Assembly: GCA_038503035.1 (NCBI GenBank)
Contig: JAVSML010000027.1
Coordinates: 778,365-842,364 of the forward strand
DNA from: Crocodylus rhombifer
Taxonomy: Eukaryota > Chordata > Crocodylia > Crocodylidae
Length of the DNA: 64,000 nt
Reading direction: 5' to 3'
In this document: in pieces, positions 24,457 to 35,720 of the stretch
How the letters are laid out: each line of letters opens with the position of its first letter
Position numbering within the stretch: position 1 is the first letter of the stretch
Program-made: the position numbers and the translations under genes
The notes under the pieces: model-generated
What the model was told of the DNA's origin: nothing
Database searches by the model: none
The model's input: the letters and a program-made list of their open reading frames with translations, nothing else

Positions 24457-26309
24457 CTAGAATAAAAAAGAACAAATTTATTTACCAATTTTGCAAGGTT
24501 ACTGTTATAAAGCAGGACCTGCAAATAAAGTTCTCAAATATATAGTAGTTTGAAAAAGAATTATAACAGTAACAAAAACTTAGACTTGCACTAGAAACAT
24601 TTTTTACAAGAAAACCAGGATGTATTTTAAAAATGTGGCAGGTTCAAACCAATAACATTCATAAGATGTATGCATATCCCCAAATTTGCTGCTTTCTTTA
24701 AAAAAAATAATAAAAACCCACCTAGAAGGAAGCTGTTTGGGGCAGAAAATGTCTTTTACTCAAAGAGATCAGTAATAGAACACAGAGGTTTTCTCTTCTA
24801 ACGTCCTTACTCTAAAAATCAACAGTCTCATATGATCCTGACTTTGTGTCTGCAAATAGCTGCAGACAAAAATAATTAAAATATATTTTACAGGAGCTAC
24901 CTCAGCAATCCTTGTTTTTCATCAAAACGTGTAGATGCCAGGATAACAATAAAGTGTAAAATATATTTGATTTTGAAATTCATAAACCAACATTTAAAAG
25001 TTAGCAGAATATATCAAGGGTGCAAGCATATAACATCTACAGAGGTATACCTAGAGAAACCCTCCTGTCAACACAACAAGGTCTGAATCCTATTTGTATT
25101 GAAGTCAGTGGCAAAAATCCTATTTCAGCTGTACAGTTAAACAGCAGTAACAAAAGAAACTGATCTCTTTAGTAACTTTTTTGAGTATACTATACTAAAA
25201 AAACACCACCTCCAAATCGATAATCACTACACTACAACTAGAGTTAAGAATGTGTGCTGCCCCCCTAAGATGCAGTAAGTAGCAAGTTAGGATGACTCGA
25301 CGGACTTTCAGCTGCCCGTGTAAATCCCAATTCTTGGCTGCTCCGCAAGCCCTGGGGGCCGTCTTAATACAATAGTCTGTTCCTCAGCTTGCTCTTGGAC
25401 AAAGCATTACCTATTAATCTCAATACTGTATCCAACACATCATCCCATACCCAGCCTCCTCCAGAGCTTGTGAAAGGACAGAATGAAGACAACCATACAG
25501 CTGTCTCATTCAGTCTCTTCCCATAAAGACATTAAACCTCTGCAATAATCCGAACTGGATGTATTACTAAATTAAGGATTCACATACAAAAACATCATTC
25601 TCTGCATTTGTACTTTGCCCATTGGTATATAACAAACTGCTTTCTTTTCTTTGCTGCAAAAATATGAACTTGCCAGGAAGTAAGTTTCTAATGTAAGAAT
25701 CTACAGCTTTTCCAAATAGCTGTGTTAAATTTCTTCTAAGGAGCAGATATAGACAACAGAATGCAGGCCTGCACCTAGTGTTTTTGGATATTGTGCTTGG
25801 TGCAGTTAATTACAATTCACTTTTAGATGAGATAGAATAAGAACTGAATGCCTAAAGGGAATTTGTAATGGGACAGAGAATATTTTTCTTCTAGAGACTT
25901 CTTTCTCATGAAATCATAAATCATAAAATAGCTTCAAATTTCAGTAGTATGGCTACATCTACTCCACTTGCAGTCAGGAAATTAAACATCTATCAAATGT
26001 ACTCACCATTATTTAAAAATATTCTAGGTGCAAAATCAGAACCTAGGTCACCAGTTTAGATATCACCCTAGTCAGAGTGGCACATTCACAACAATCTCAG
26101 TGGAAAGGCCATGAAATGAAATGCTGCATATTATTTTCTGTTTGGATACTAACCATTCTTCAAAAAAAAAAAAAAATGCTGCTGAACTCAAAAATGACTG
26201 CTGAAGAGCAACACAAAGCCATGTGCTAAGATGTTTTTATGCCAGAATTTACCATTCTCTATTTGTTCACTCATGACTGAACTTGACCACTGAAGTTCTA
26301 CAAAGTAAG

Positions 26310-26373
26310 ATTAGAGGAAATTACAGCTAGAAGGGACCACATAAAGTCATCTAGTCCAACCTCTGCTCAATCT
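26310..26373 (-). mobile_element. Old CR1 3' UTR fragment
   Basis: On the minus strand it reads TTGGACTAGATGACTTTATG, then GGTCCCTTCTAGCTGTAAT, the conserved block just before the CR1 3' tail. No coding part remains. Confidence 0.7.
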
Positions 26374-26489
26374 ACGAGTGTGACAGCAAAACAGTGCCTG
26401 GATATGTGTTATGTATGGTAACTGTTATTTCGTTTTTGCATTAATAATTGTGCATCTTGTGATAGACTAAGCCATTTTGCCAGGAGCTG

Positions 26490-26875
26490 TTTCATAGTTT
26501 CATAGTTAGTAGGGTCGGAACGTAACCATTACTATAGTCACTCCTGGTAGTGCTCAGAACAGGTACTCCCCCAATGCCTGCTGGTCCCCTCTGACTAGTT
26601 TGTAAATGGCCACTAGATCCCCCCCTCAGCCTTCTCTTGTGGAGGCTGAACAGGTTCAGGTCCCGTAGCCTCTCCTCATAGGGCCTGCCCTGCTGCCCCC
26701 TGATCATGCCAGTGGCCCTCCTCTGGACCCTCTCCATGCTGTCCACATCCCTCTTGAAGTGCAGTGCCCAGAACTGGATGCAGTACTCTAGCTGCAGCCT
26801 GACCAGTGTCGCACAGAGGGGGAGTATCACCTCCTTGGACCTGCTTGAGATGCAGGTCATTATCTGTCACTAGGC
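26490..26875 (-). mobile_element. CR1 LINE 3' end, 5'-truncated
   Basis: The minus strand encodes ATLVRLQLEYCIQFWALHFKRDVDSMERVQRRATGMIRGQ and then PYEERLRDLNLFSLHKRRLRGG, the C-terminus of CR1 ORF2. It ends in a short 3' segment and a tail of CTATGAAA units at 26490-26510. The frame is fairly well kept compared with the copies at 15 kb, so this may be a younger insertion, though it is still only the last ~385 bases. It is in sense orientation with DPH6, in intron 1. Confidence 0.9.
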
Positions 26876-27004
26876 TGTTCCCCCATTCAGAAGAGACTCA
26901 CACTTTTCCTGATCTTTCTAATAAATTTATAATTTGTGTGTGTATAGTACCTAATTATTGGAGGGGGGGGGAGTTGTGTTACATTCAGGGTTGTCTTGTA
27001 TTCA

Positions 27005-27260
27005 AGTACAGTGGCACCTGACTTTTTTGACCAGGAGGCTGGATGAATGATGCCAGGTTCGCCCATGGGCAGAATCTGGTCTGTGGGCCCAATAAGGCAG
27101 GCGGAAATGGCCTGGCACGGGCCTGATCCAGCTACAAAGAAACAGCCTGGCCAGGGCCGATGCCACAAAGTGGTGCCTCCATGGGGTCCAATTCTATGGA
27201 GCTGCATCAGGCCCCAACCAGGCCAGCGCCATGCACCAAAAAAGACCAAACCAAAAAAAG
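27005..27260. repeat. Possible hAT-like repeat (unclassified)
   Basis: A GC-richer block containing CCCATGGGCAGAATCTGG and TGTGGGCCC, words similar to the left part of the element at 22128-22400 (CCCACGGGCCAAATCTGG). I could not find matching terminal inverted repeats. Confidence 0.35.
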
Positions 27261-28754
27261 CTTAAAATCCAAGTATAAAACAAGAGACAATTGATGGAAA
27301 CAGATACTGGGGGAGTACAAGGAGGCAAGACAATACTGGTCAACATATCATAAGCCTAGTAGGCATCACTTCAAAGAAAAGTTTTAAGAAGTGGTCTGGA
27401 GAATTATAATGGAGTAGCTTTACTGATGTTCATGGGGAGCTCCTGTCAAGAGTGAGGGCAGCAAGGAAGAAAGCACAAAGCATGAAAATATGAATTTGAA
27501 AACCGAAAAAGGGAGCAACAGAAGTAAATATCATGGGTCAACTGGAAGCAGCTGACATGCTGAATGTGGGATAGTAAGTAGGATGCTGCTGTGAAGGGGA
27601 TGAAAAAAGGAATCAGGAACTCTGTTGATGTAATAGAAAATGGGAAACCTGTGAAAGGCAAAGGAGAGTGGAAACACGGTCAAACTGACAAAAAAATCTT
27701 TTGCAGCAGCATTCTGAACGGGTGTGAGACGCACCAAATTATACTGTCTAGGACAGAAAGGTATTTCAGTGGTCAAGATACTAGATGATAAGGGAAAAGT
27801 GGCTATCCCCATTTCCAGCCTAGAAAAACAGAATAGGTGGGTACAGAAATGAAATGAAGAATAAAAGCAGACACTGCAACTGACTCTTTTTTTCTAAAAA
27901 GGACAGAACACTCTCAGGACAGCTGAGCTGTAAACAAAGTTTTCTCTTTATATTACTTTTGCATAGAAGCTATTTTTGCAGCTGTCATTGGGATGGAGAA
28001 TGTGATCGTGAATGGGAGGGGCAGTTGGTCCAGCAATATTCAACCCTTCACTGATCATCAACTTCCAAGAGCTGGCAAGTTAGTGAATGGAGTCACCATG
28101 ACACCAGATAATCAAGAAGTGATGTCTGGCTTTACACTGTTATTTTTATATGACAACAAACGGTCTGAGGCCATCTCTTCATTACAGTTTTGTGGCTCTC
28201 AGGTAGTTCATTTGTCAAAATATTTCCGTCTCATTCCAACCCTTCCTGGCTGCTCAGAAGGAAACATTTCTCATCTCTTTCTCTTTCTTTCTTTTTCTGG
28301 ATGTTTGGAGTAAGGGATAGGGTTTCATTTTCTTTCTTTGCACTTCCAATACCCTCTCCTGCCTTTCCAAATGCTTACTCAGAGGTAGACAGGATGACTA
28401 CTGTTTTTTCAGGACTACCCACACTATCTCATAACGCAAGAGCAAGGCCTCCCTCACACAAGAGCTAGGCCTCCCTCAGAGGACTCTTGTCTGAGTATGA
28501 TTCAGATATGAGAAATAATAGGAAGCCAATGATGGTGATGAGATGGTCTGACTTCCTAGAGGAGGGCAAATGTTTGCCTTTTTAATACCCTGAAATATTA
28601 AGTAGAGATTTAGAAATGAAAAAAGGAGGAATGATAGCAGTTGATATGAGATGTCATTAAAAATTTCCCAATGGGGTAAGGCTGCAAAGATGATACATTT
28701 TGGCAATGTTCCAAAGATGCTCTCAGGCAGCTTTACAGTGTGTGTCCCCCCCCC

Positions 28755-28772
28755 AATAAATAAATAAATAAA
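28755..28772. repeat. (AAAT)n microsatellite
   Basis: Four AATA/AAAT units following a short C run in DPH6 intron 1. Confidence 0.75.
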
Positions 28773-28815
28773 AGTTAAAAAGGTGAGCATAGAGATTTAA
28801 CACTCAAAACACTTC

Positions 28816-28830
28816 GGGGGGGGGGGGGGG
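28816..28830. repeat. G homopolymer (15)
   Basis: Fifteen consecutive G on the plus strand (C on the DPH6 sense strand) in intron 1. The length is likely to be unreliable in an assembly. Confidence 0.85.
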
Positions 28831-30239
28831 AGAGGAAGGGGGACAAAAACACACCTTTACATTCCTGTGTGATTGGCTATCCATGAAAAAAAAAATCAGT
28901 AATTAAAGATTTGCAGAAAAAAAAAAATCTTGTTTCAGAGAGTGGATTGAGTTTAAAATATCTGGCAGCTTATAATTTAGCACAAGGTAAAATCTGGGGT
29001 TTATTCCATTACTACAACCTTCAAATGAGATGGTCAACATTAAATAGTCAACATAAAAATTAATGTAAAGTAATTTTAGGCACTAATCCTGCCTGTCTAA
29101 AGCACAAAAGAAATATTATTTTAAAATTGGGAAATTTCCTCTCTATTCGCCTACATTACTGAGAGTAGGTAGGTTACCAAAAACACAACCCCAATCAGAC
29201 TCTGATTTTTTTCATACACAAAACTCTTCTTAAAACTTCTTCTACTAAGTTAAAATCTTATTTGTAAAATTTCCCATAAAAATATGAGTCATATTACAAA
29301 CTTACTTTAAAAATTTTATTTCATACTGCCTTTTAACACATTCTGCTGCTTGGAAAATATCAGAATGAATAAAAATGGAACTTGAAATCCTGCTTTTTCC
29401 ACAAGAGAGAAGAAACTGACTAGGGTATTCTGCTTTTTAAACCAAATCTGCAATAAATACAGTTTTTCATAACTGGAGCACCAAGAACAAAAAGGAAACC
29501 CTTCTGCTGCATATTTTTGTTTGCATAATTTTAGCATCCGATTCTACAAATGACTCTTTGTGAACAAACTTCAACCAGGAGCAACTCATGCACAATTAGG
29601 ATTCAAGTTAACAAAGTTAGATCACTCAAAAGATAAAAATACCAGAGCTCACCTAATGCATAATGACTACATTTTTCGAGGGCATCTTTCCTCCTTTTAA
29701 TGCACTATCATTTTCAAATAGAAAATCTTTGTGCAACGCATATTATTTAAATATACCCTTAAAATATAAAGAGCTATAACAACATATATTCCAAAGTATC
29801 AAAATATACTTTCCAGTAGAGAAACCGACAACAAGAAGAGGAGTGGGGGGGGGCATGGTAAGATAGGGCTGCACCTTAAATGATTTATTAGTGATGAGCG
29901 AGATTAAATATGCTATTGTGATTCAAATGGCAAAAGCCATCATAGGAGGGAGATACTTGGGGAAAAAGAAAAAAAAAAGGCCAGAAAATGAGTCGGATTC
30001 CTCCAAAGTAAATAAATAAATAAAGTAACAGGATTATATGTGGGAGGGCAGGCTTTGGGGACGGTGGGGGGAGTCGGCATCTTTTATGGGAGCTGTGATG
30101 GAGGGTCTTAGCTTTCTGAACGCCACATGTTTTTGGCCAGGCCTCTGGTCACTGACAGAGCCGGTCCAATAAAAGAAACCCTGCCTCTTCCCCGCCAGTC
30201 TCTTGGAGGGAACAGTCCTTCTCCGGCCCAGCTAGCCCC

Positions 30240-30960
30240 TCGCTAAAAGCATCGCTCTCCGGGGCAGGGTCAAAATGCAGCTGCTTCGCGGGAGGGTGGC
30301 TGCGGCGCGGACGGGGGGCAGGTGCTTGGCTGGGACACGAGGGGACAGGATGCGGAAGGCCCGCACGGGAAGCCCGGCTATTCCGGGCTTTATCCTGTGT
30401 CTGGGGCTGGGCCCGCTCGCCCAGCGCGGCGCGAGCCGGCCCGGCGCGGGCCGGGGAGGGGAGACGAGGGGAGGGGGGGCTGCGCCGCCGCGGCAGGAAA
30501 CGCGTGAGCAGGAAGCGGGGGGGCGAAGGACCAGGAAGGGTCCCCCCTCCCCGCCTTGGGCAGGAGCTGGGCCGTGTTACCTGATCAGAGCCACCACCCT
30601 CATGGCGCCGCCGGCCGCGGGGCGCGAGACACACGGCTCTGAGCCCGCCCCCGGCCGGGCCCTCCGCTGGCGGCCTGCGGCGCTGCCTGAGCGCTGCGCG
30701 GACGACCCGCGCCCTCCGCCGCCAAGCGCAACCGCTACGCCGGGGCAGCCGCGGGGACGTGGGTGTAGGCACCGCGCCGGAAGCCTATGGCCGGGCCGGA
30801 GCTGGGTCTCCCTTCGGCTCGCGCGGCTCCTGGCCCCTGAGAGGCGAGGCGGGGGCTGGGGTCCCCGTGAGGCTCCGGGCCTGCTGCGAGCACAGGGCAG
30901 CCTTTGGGCCTCTCAGGCAACCCACCGCCGGCTGTTACAGTGACAGCTGCCGCCTCCGTT
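30240..30960 (-). promoter_or_regulatory. DPH6: CpG-island promoter of DPH6
   Basis: This is the only extended CpG-dense block in the window: CG dinucleotides are frequent between about 30240 and 30960, while the flanking sequence is AT-rich and CpG-poor. It spans exon 1 and its 5' flank. A GC-box-like stretch (GGGGGCGGGC on the minus strand) lies at 30643-30652, about 40 bases upstream of the start codon. I see no convincing TATA box, which is usual for a housekeeping gene. CpG-island promoters are often bidirectional, and human DPH6 has a divergent lncRNA, so transcription to the right is possible but not shown here. Long open frames on both strands here (30149-30943) are expected by chance from stop-poor GC-rich sequence. 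Confidence 0.85.
30581..30603 (-). CDS. DPH6: DPH6 exon 1 (coding part), diphthine--ammonia ligase
   Basis: Read on the minus strand, this short exon gives the start codon and residues MRVVALI plus the first two bases of Ser8. It stops at a GT donor (30580-30579). The human protein starts almost identically (MRVAALIS), and the split serine is completed by the first base of exon 2, where the SGGKDS motif follows. DPH6 is the ATP-dependent amidase-type ligase that performs the last step of diphthamide synthesis on elongation factor 2 in the cytoplasm. The ATG has G at -3, and no other in-frame ATG fits the family start. The exon lies inside a CpG island. The frame is very short, so the call depends on the match to exons 2 and 3. 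The extent of the 5' UTR cannot be read from the sequence. Confidence 0.9.
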
Positions 30961-31230
30961 CAACCCCCTGCCTCAACCCGGAGCGAAGGGGTGCCAGCTT
31001 TGAACCACTGACAGGCCGAGCTGAGCACCTTGTGCGGATCTTCTGGGCTCCGCAGTGCCAGCAGCTGCAGCCCCCCTCCCACAGCATCCACTGGGAACCC
31101 CAGGGAGGGCAGCACAGGGTGCCCAGCTCGGCCTGTCAGTGGTTCAAAGCTCAGGTGTTGGCACCCCTTTGCTGGGGGCTGAGGTAGCCAGAAGGGGCAG
31201 GGGTTGCCTCAGCATGGTGTCACTGTAACA
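30933..31230. mobile_element. Palindromic element beside the DPH6 CpG island
   Basis: The outer ends are exact 13-base inverted repeats (TGTTACAGTGACA and TGTCACTGTAACA). Inside, 30997-31035 and 31112-31150 are 39-base arms that pair with only two mismatches, and AGGGGTGCC/GGCACCCC pairs between them and the ends. The whole block is therefore a near-palindrome with a loop of about 76 bases. The form suggests a foldback or MITE-type DNA element. I see no clear target duplication. It has no coding potential. Confidence 0.75.
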
Positions 31231-32870
31231 GTCAGTTGTTAAAGGCCAGAGTTGCCTCAAAGGGTGCCATTGCTGCACTGCACCCGTGGCAGGCCCAGAC
31301 CCGCAAGGCAACAGAGATGTTTGTCTGCCTGGCTTCTTGCGGATGCTTTGGCCCAGCTCCCCCTTTGAGCTCGACCTCTGTTGTGAAATCAAGTGCAAAT
31401 GCCTTGAAAGTTGGATCCCCAGATGTGCCATGTGAGCCTCTTGGCAAACGAGGCACACAGTGGGAACCACGCCATCAAGGCAGAGCTGAATTTGGAGGGC
31501 GTCACATACTCAACCTACCTATGCCTCATCTGCACTGGCTATTCAGAAGCTGAACCACGGCCCCACTCCCTTCTGCAAGTTAGAGCTGCTCCAGCAAAAT
31601 AAAGGAGATGTCCTGGTCCCCTGGCATATTTCCTCCAGTGAAGGGTGGTATTAGGTCAACATTAGGAAGCCCTATGGCCCTGTTCGCTCACTGGAGATGT
31701 GATGGGGAAGCTCAGCGTTCAACAATATTGCCAGACTACAACACGTGCTGCGTTGTTCAGTAATCTGTGACTCAGAGGCTGACAGCAGTCTGCAGCTCCC
31801 AGTGTGCCAATGCTCACTGATCAGTACTGTATAATGAGACTCTACATAAAACAACCAATACAGTTCCCTACATCTGTACCCAGCTAAACAACACTAATAA
31901 CAATCGACACAAACAGAACTACAAATATAAATAGTTTACCAACTAATTTTTTTTTTAGTCTTCTAACTCCCCAAGGTTATTTCTGCTGTCAGGTAATGGT
32001 TAACATGTTACTTCAGGATTACCAAAATTTCCAGCATTGCTGATGTGGGCCCTTTCACTTTGCCTGGCTAGCATTTTTGGCATATGCAAAATAATTAGCA
32101 TCACTGTCTATCAATACCCATGTCAAAAATAGCTGAGCCTTCTCTTAAAATTTTCAGTAGCTGAACAATATTCATGCATCCTTTTAAACATATTGTATTC
32201 TTAATATTTTAGGGTTTACTTCCCTAATACTTTTTAAACACAATCTAATGTTGAGAGCCTTAAATTGATAAAAAAAGAGGCTAGGAATATGCTGTCCTGC
32301 CATTCTGTGCTAATAGCCTTCATTACATTCTGCAGAGTTTCGTTCAGAGGAGTGTTTCTGGCAACAGTAATTCACACTTTTTGAGAGGCTGGACAGGATT
32401 TTTTCCCCTTTTTTTTAAGTAGACTGACAGTTACATAATCTAACTCTGGACTTTGCTTCAGTGTATTTTTGTCAAATGCTCTAAAGAGTGGCTGTTACCA
32501 TCAAATTTCTCACAACTTTTTATTTCCAAATCATAGCTGTATAGCTGAAAAAGGACTTCTGTATTCTGCTAGGGGAGCAGTCACTCTTTGATAGTGGCAA
32601 TAAGTAGTCAGTTTCAATTTACTGTTGCCTCTATAAATAAAGACATGAAATTTTGGATTAAGCAAAACACTTCTTTATTTGAGTATATTGGCATTCTTTT
32701 TTTTTTCTTTTAGTGCACATTTACCATTCACTGCCTGTCTTTTCTGTCATTGTTAATATCACCGTCTCTGGCATCAGGCCAACTCTTAAATTTAAGAGCT
32801 GGTGTCTAACTTAAAATTAATAAATGTTTAATTTGTTTTCAGACTGATAACCCACTCCTCTGCAAAAATC
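31231..32870. other. Intergenic sequence without recognised features
   Basis: From about 31240 to 31620 the sequence is moderately GC-rich and carries chance frames on both strands (60-108 codons) with no domain. From 31620 it is AT-rich with no repeat I can name. Confidence 0.6.
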
Positions 32871-32879
32871 CACTGCAAT

Positions 32880-35720
32880 TCTTGTATCTTTTCACAAATA
32901 CTGGACACTGTCTTAGTTGATATTGTTCATTCCTCTCCCAGGGATCACAGCCTTGACATGGTGCAGAGGCTTGTGTGCTACCACTGACTGCCAATGATGC
33001 TAACTGGAGTTTTATACTCCTGGTAGTCATCCATGGTGGCAAGGTTGAGAGCAAGGCTTCCAGACTAATAACAATCCAAATGTAACAGTCCTCAACAGTG
33101 GTGCAAGAGGATGAAGAAAGACTACTTCACAATGGCTGCAAAGGCAGATGAAGGCTGCAGTGGAATAGGAATCTCTATTCATCTAGGTTTTCCTTGCCAC
33201 TGGATTAAGGTTTCCTTCTTGTGAGGTAATGCTGATGCACAATAGCATCTCTACATTAAAAGAAAATATGCGCAGGCATCTTCCTTTACTAGCACGTCCA
33301 ACAGCAATGGATGAGTGACAACAAGCCAGGAGGTAGTAAGTATCCCTAGTCATGGACCTATGTGGAGGCAATAATTGTATGGTGGTCATTTTGTACTTGG
33401 AATTGAGACAGGTGTACAATGCAACAACTGCAGTCATGACTGAGAAGGCCTATTTAGGATCTCCTCTGCTCAGCCATATGGGAGGGAGTTTAAAAAGTGT
33501 GCCCTAAACTGTTTAGCTTATTTCACCTGTCTGCAAAATTACATCCAGTGGGATTATTCTACTTGCAGCCCAAATCAAGTAATGAAGACTGTAACTTGGA
33601 ATGTCTGCACCCTGAGGGACAATCCCAACAGTGACCAACTGGAGTGAAGGACAGCTCTCATGGCCAGAAAACTTGTCTGACTTGAGCTTCACTTTGTGAG
33701 ACCAAACATGCAGGAGAGTGGTATCTTACAGAGTATGGAGGTGGCTACACCTTTTTTTGGAGAGGAAAAGCCAAAAAAGAGAGAAATATTCACAGCATTG
33801 GTTTTGCTATCAAAACCAAGGTTCTTACCAGACACCAAGACAACAGTGTGTCCAGCTGGCATTATTTAGTGTCTCATGACCCTTCATCTTTAACTGACCA
33901 GCAGACAACATGCAACAGTCATCATGACAAAACAAAGGAATTCTTTCCTAATTTAGCCAAGTCATGTCATCTGTCCCCAACGAAGATAATTGTTCTTGGC
34001 AATTTTAATTCTAGAGTGGGAAGAGACTCTGAGCTACGGAATGGAACATTTGGAAAGGAAGAGGTGAGAGAAGTCAACTGGAATTGAATTTTTCTCCTGA
34101 GCAAGGGCTCGGAACATGATCTGGACTATATGACCTTAGGAGGTCCCTTCCAGTCCTACTTTCCTCTGAACATAAAATCATTGCCATATTCAAGAAAGGG
34201 AACAGAACAGATTCCAGCAGTTATTTTGGTAGTGCACTCCTGTCCATAACTGGGAAGATCCTCGCCAGCATTCTCCTCTATAGAGTCACTTTCCTTACTG
34301 ATGACATCCTACCAAAGTCCCAATGTGGTTAAGACCAGAGGTACAATAGATGTGACTTTTGATGCTAGACAGCTGCAGAAAAAGTGCTGCAACCAACACC
34401 AAGATCTTTACATAGCCTTCTTTGACCTCACTAAGGCCTTTGATTCAATCAAGAGAAGATCCTAATGAAATTTGAATGCCCATTAAAATGCGTTACCATC
34501 GTCAGACTATTTCATGACAACAACCATCATAAGCAATTTTCTGAAATAGTCCCCTTCATTATTAAAAATGGAGGCAAGCAAGGATGTATGATTGTACCAA
34601 CATACTTTTCCATCTGTATCACAGCTATTCTATATCTCCTTGCTGATAGACTTCTATCTGGAAACACCATCCAGTATCACATGCAAAGGAATCCCTTTAA
34701 CATCAACCAGTTACTCTCCAAATCAAGATAACCAGCACCTTCATTACGCATCTTCAATATGCTGTGTTGTGTGTGCCCAATCAACCACTAGGTCACTCTT
34801 ATTGCTTCTGTGAAGTATATGGAATGCCTAGGCCCTCTGTCAACTTCATGACAACCAAGATGCATTACCAACCCATGACAGTTGCTCCTCCACATATTAG
34901 AATTAGAGGACAATCTTTGGAGAATGTTGAGCATTTTCCCTTGCTGGGTAGCCACCTTTCTCAAAAAGTAAACATAGATGATGATATTCAAAACTGAATA
35001 AAATCTGCCAGTACTGCCTTTGGACATCTTCAGAATCACAGCTTCAGTGTTCACGACCTCAGGATCCAAACCAAACTTCTTTTTATGCGAGGCTTTTGTC
35101 ATTCCTACTCTGCTGTGCAGTTGCAAAACTTGGACTGCATATCAGAAACACCTGAAAGCTTTGGAACACTACCATCAGTGATGTCTTCAGAAAATCCTTC
35201 ATATAAATTGGAAGGACAGAAGAAGAAACAGCAGCATTCTGGCTCAGACAAACACCATCAGCAGTGAAACCATGTTTATACAGCACCAGCTGGACAGGAC
35301 ATGCCATAATGGTGCCTCTCAAAATAGGTCCTGTATTCCCAACCCACCAACGGTCACCGCTGTCTGGTTGGGGGGTGGGATAGTGGGGTTAGTGGAGGGG
35401 GGACAAGATGGGCATAATCAAAGATTCAAAGACACCTTGAAGGCCAATCAGAAGAAATGTGATATTAGCATCAGTACTTGGGAGATTTGACCACTAACTT
35501 GCCCCCAATCGCAGCCTGATATACAAAAAGGTATCAATCACTTTGAGCATTCCTGCCTCACAACAGAAGTGAATATACAAGGTAGACAAAAGGAAAGAGC
35601 TGTGACCCAGTATTACCAAGGCCCCCTTTTTTCTTCTGGAACTATCTGCCATGCCTTCAGTTGAACATGAAGATCTTGGATTAGCCTCAGCCATCTCTGG
35701 ACTCAACAATGATTCCCTGT
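32880..35720 (+). mobile_element. Decayed endonuclease-RT LINE (CFDP2-like/RTE-type group)
   Basis: From 33582 the plus strand reads MKTVTWNVCTLRDN, and later ILGNFNSRVGRDSE, matching the apurinic-endonuclease domain of non-LTR retrotransposons. From about 34185 it reads IAIFKKGNR and LLSITGKILASILLYRV. RT-domain residues follow, with many stops: FDLTKAFDSI-like sequence near 34421-34450, IIKNGGKQGCMIVPTYFSI (34552-34610), FPLLGSHLSQKVNIDDDI and finally RFKDTLKAN (about 35425). These resemble proteins annotated as craniofacial development protein 2-like, which are retroelement ORFs. The 5' UTR-like part from 32880 is an inference. The middle is replaced by a CR1 fragment. Confidence 0.75.
34092..34168 (+). 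mobile_element. CR1 3' UTR fragment inside the LINE
   Basis: GGACTATATGACCTTAGGAG followed by GTCCCTTCCAGTCCTACTTT is the CR1 terminal block in plus orientation. It sits exactly between the endonuclease and RT remnants of the surrounding LINE. Confidence 0.7.

Larger units (their letters stand above)
24457..30580 (-). other. DPH6: DPH6 intron 1
   Basis: This 6124-base intron runs from the exon-1 donor to TATTCTAG before exon 2. It contains two CR1 pieces (26310-26373 and 26490-26875), a possible hAT-like repeat (27005-27260), a G homopolymer and an AAAT repeat. Between 24460 and 26300 and between 27270 and 30230 I see no other structure. Confidence 0.9.

Noticed and set aside
30149..30943. 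Frames of 207 and 222 codons on both strands at the DPH6 promoter
   Set aside because: GC-rich CpG-island sequence has few stops; the translations are Arg/Pro/Gly/Ala-rich with no domain and overlap the true exon 1 and its flank.
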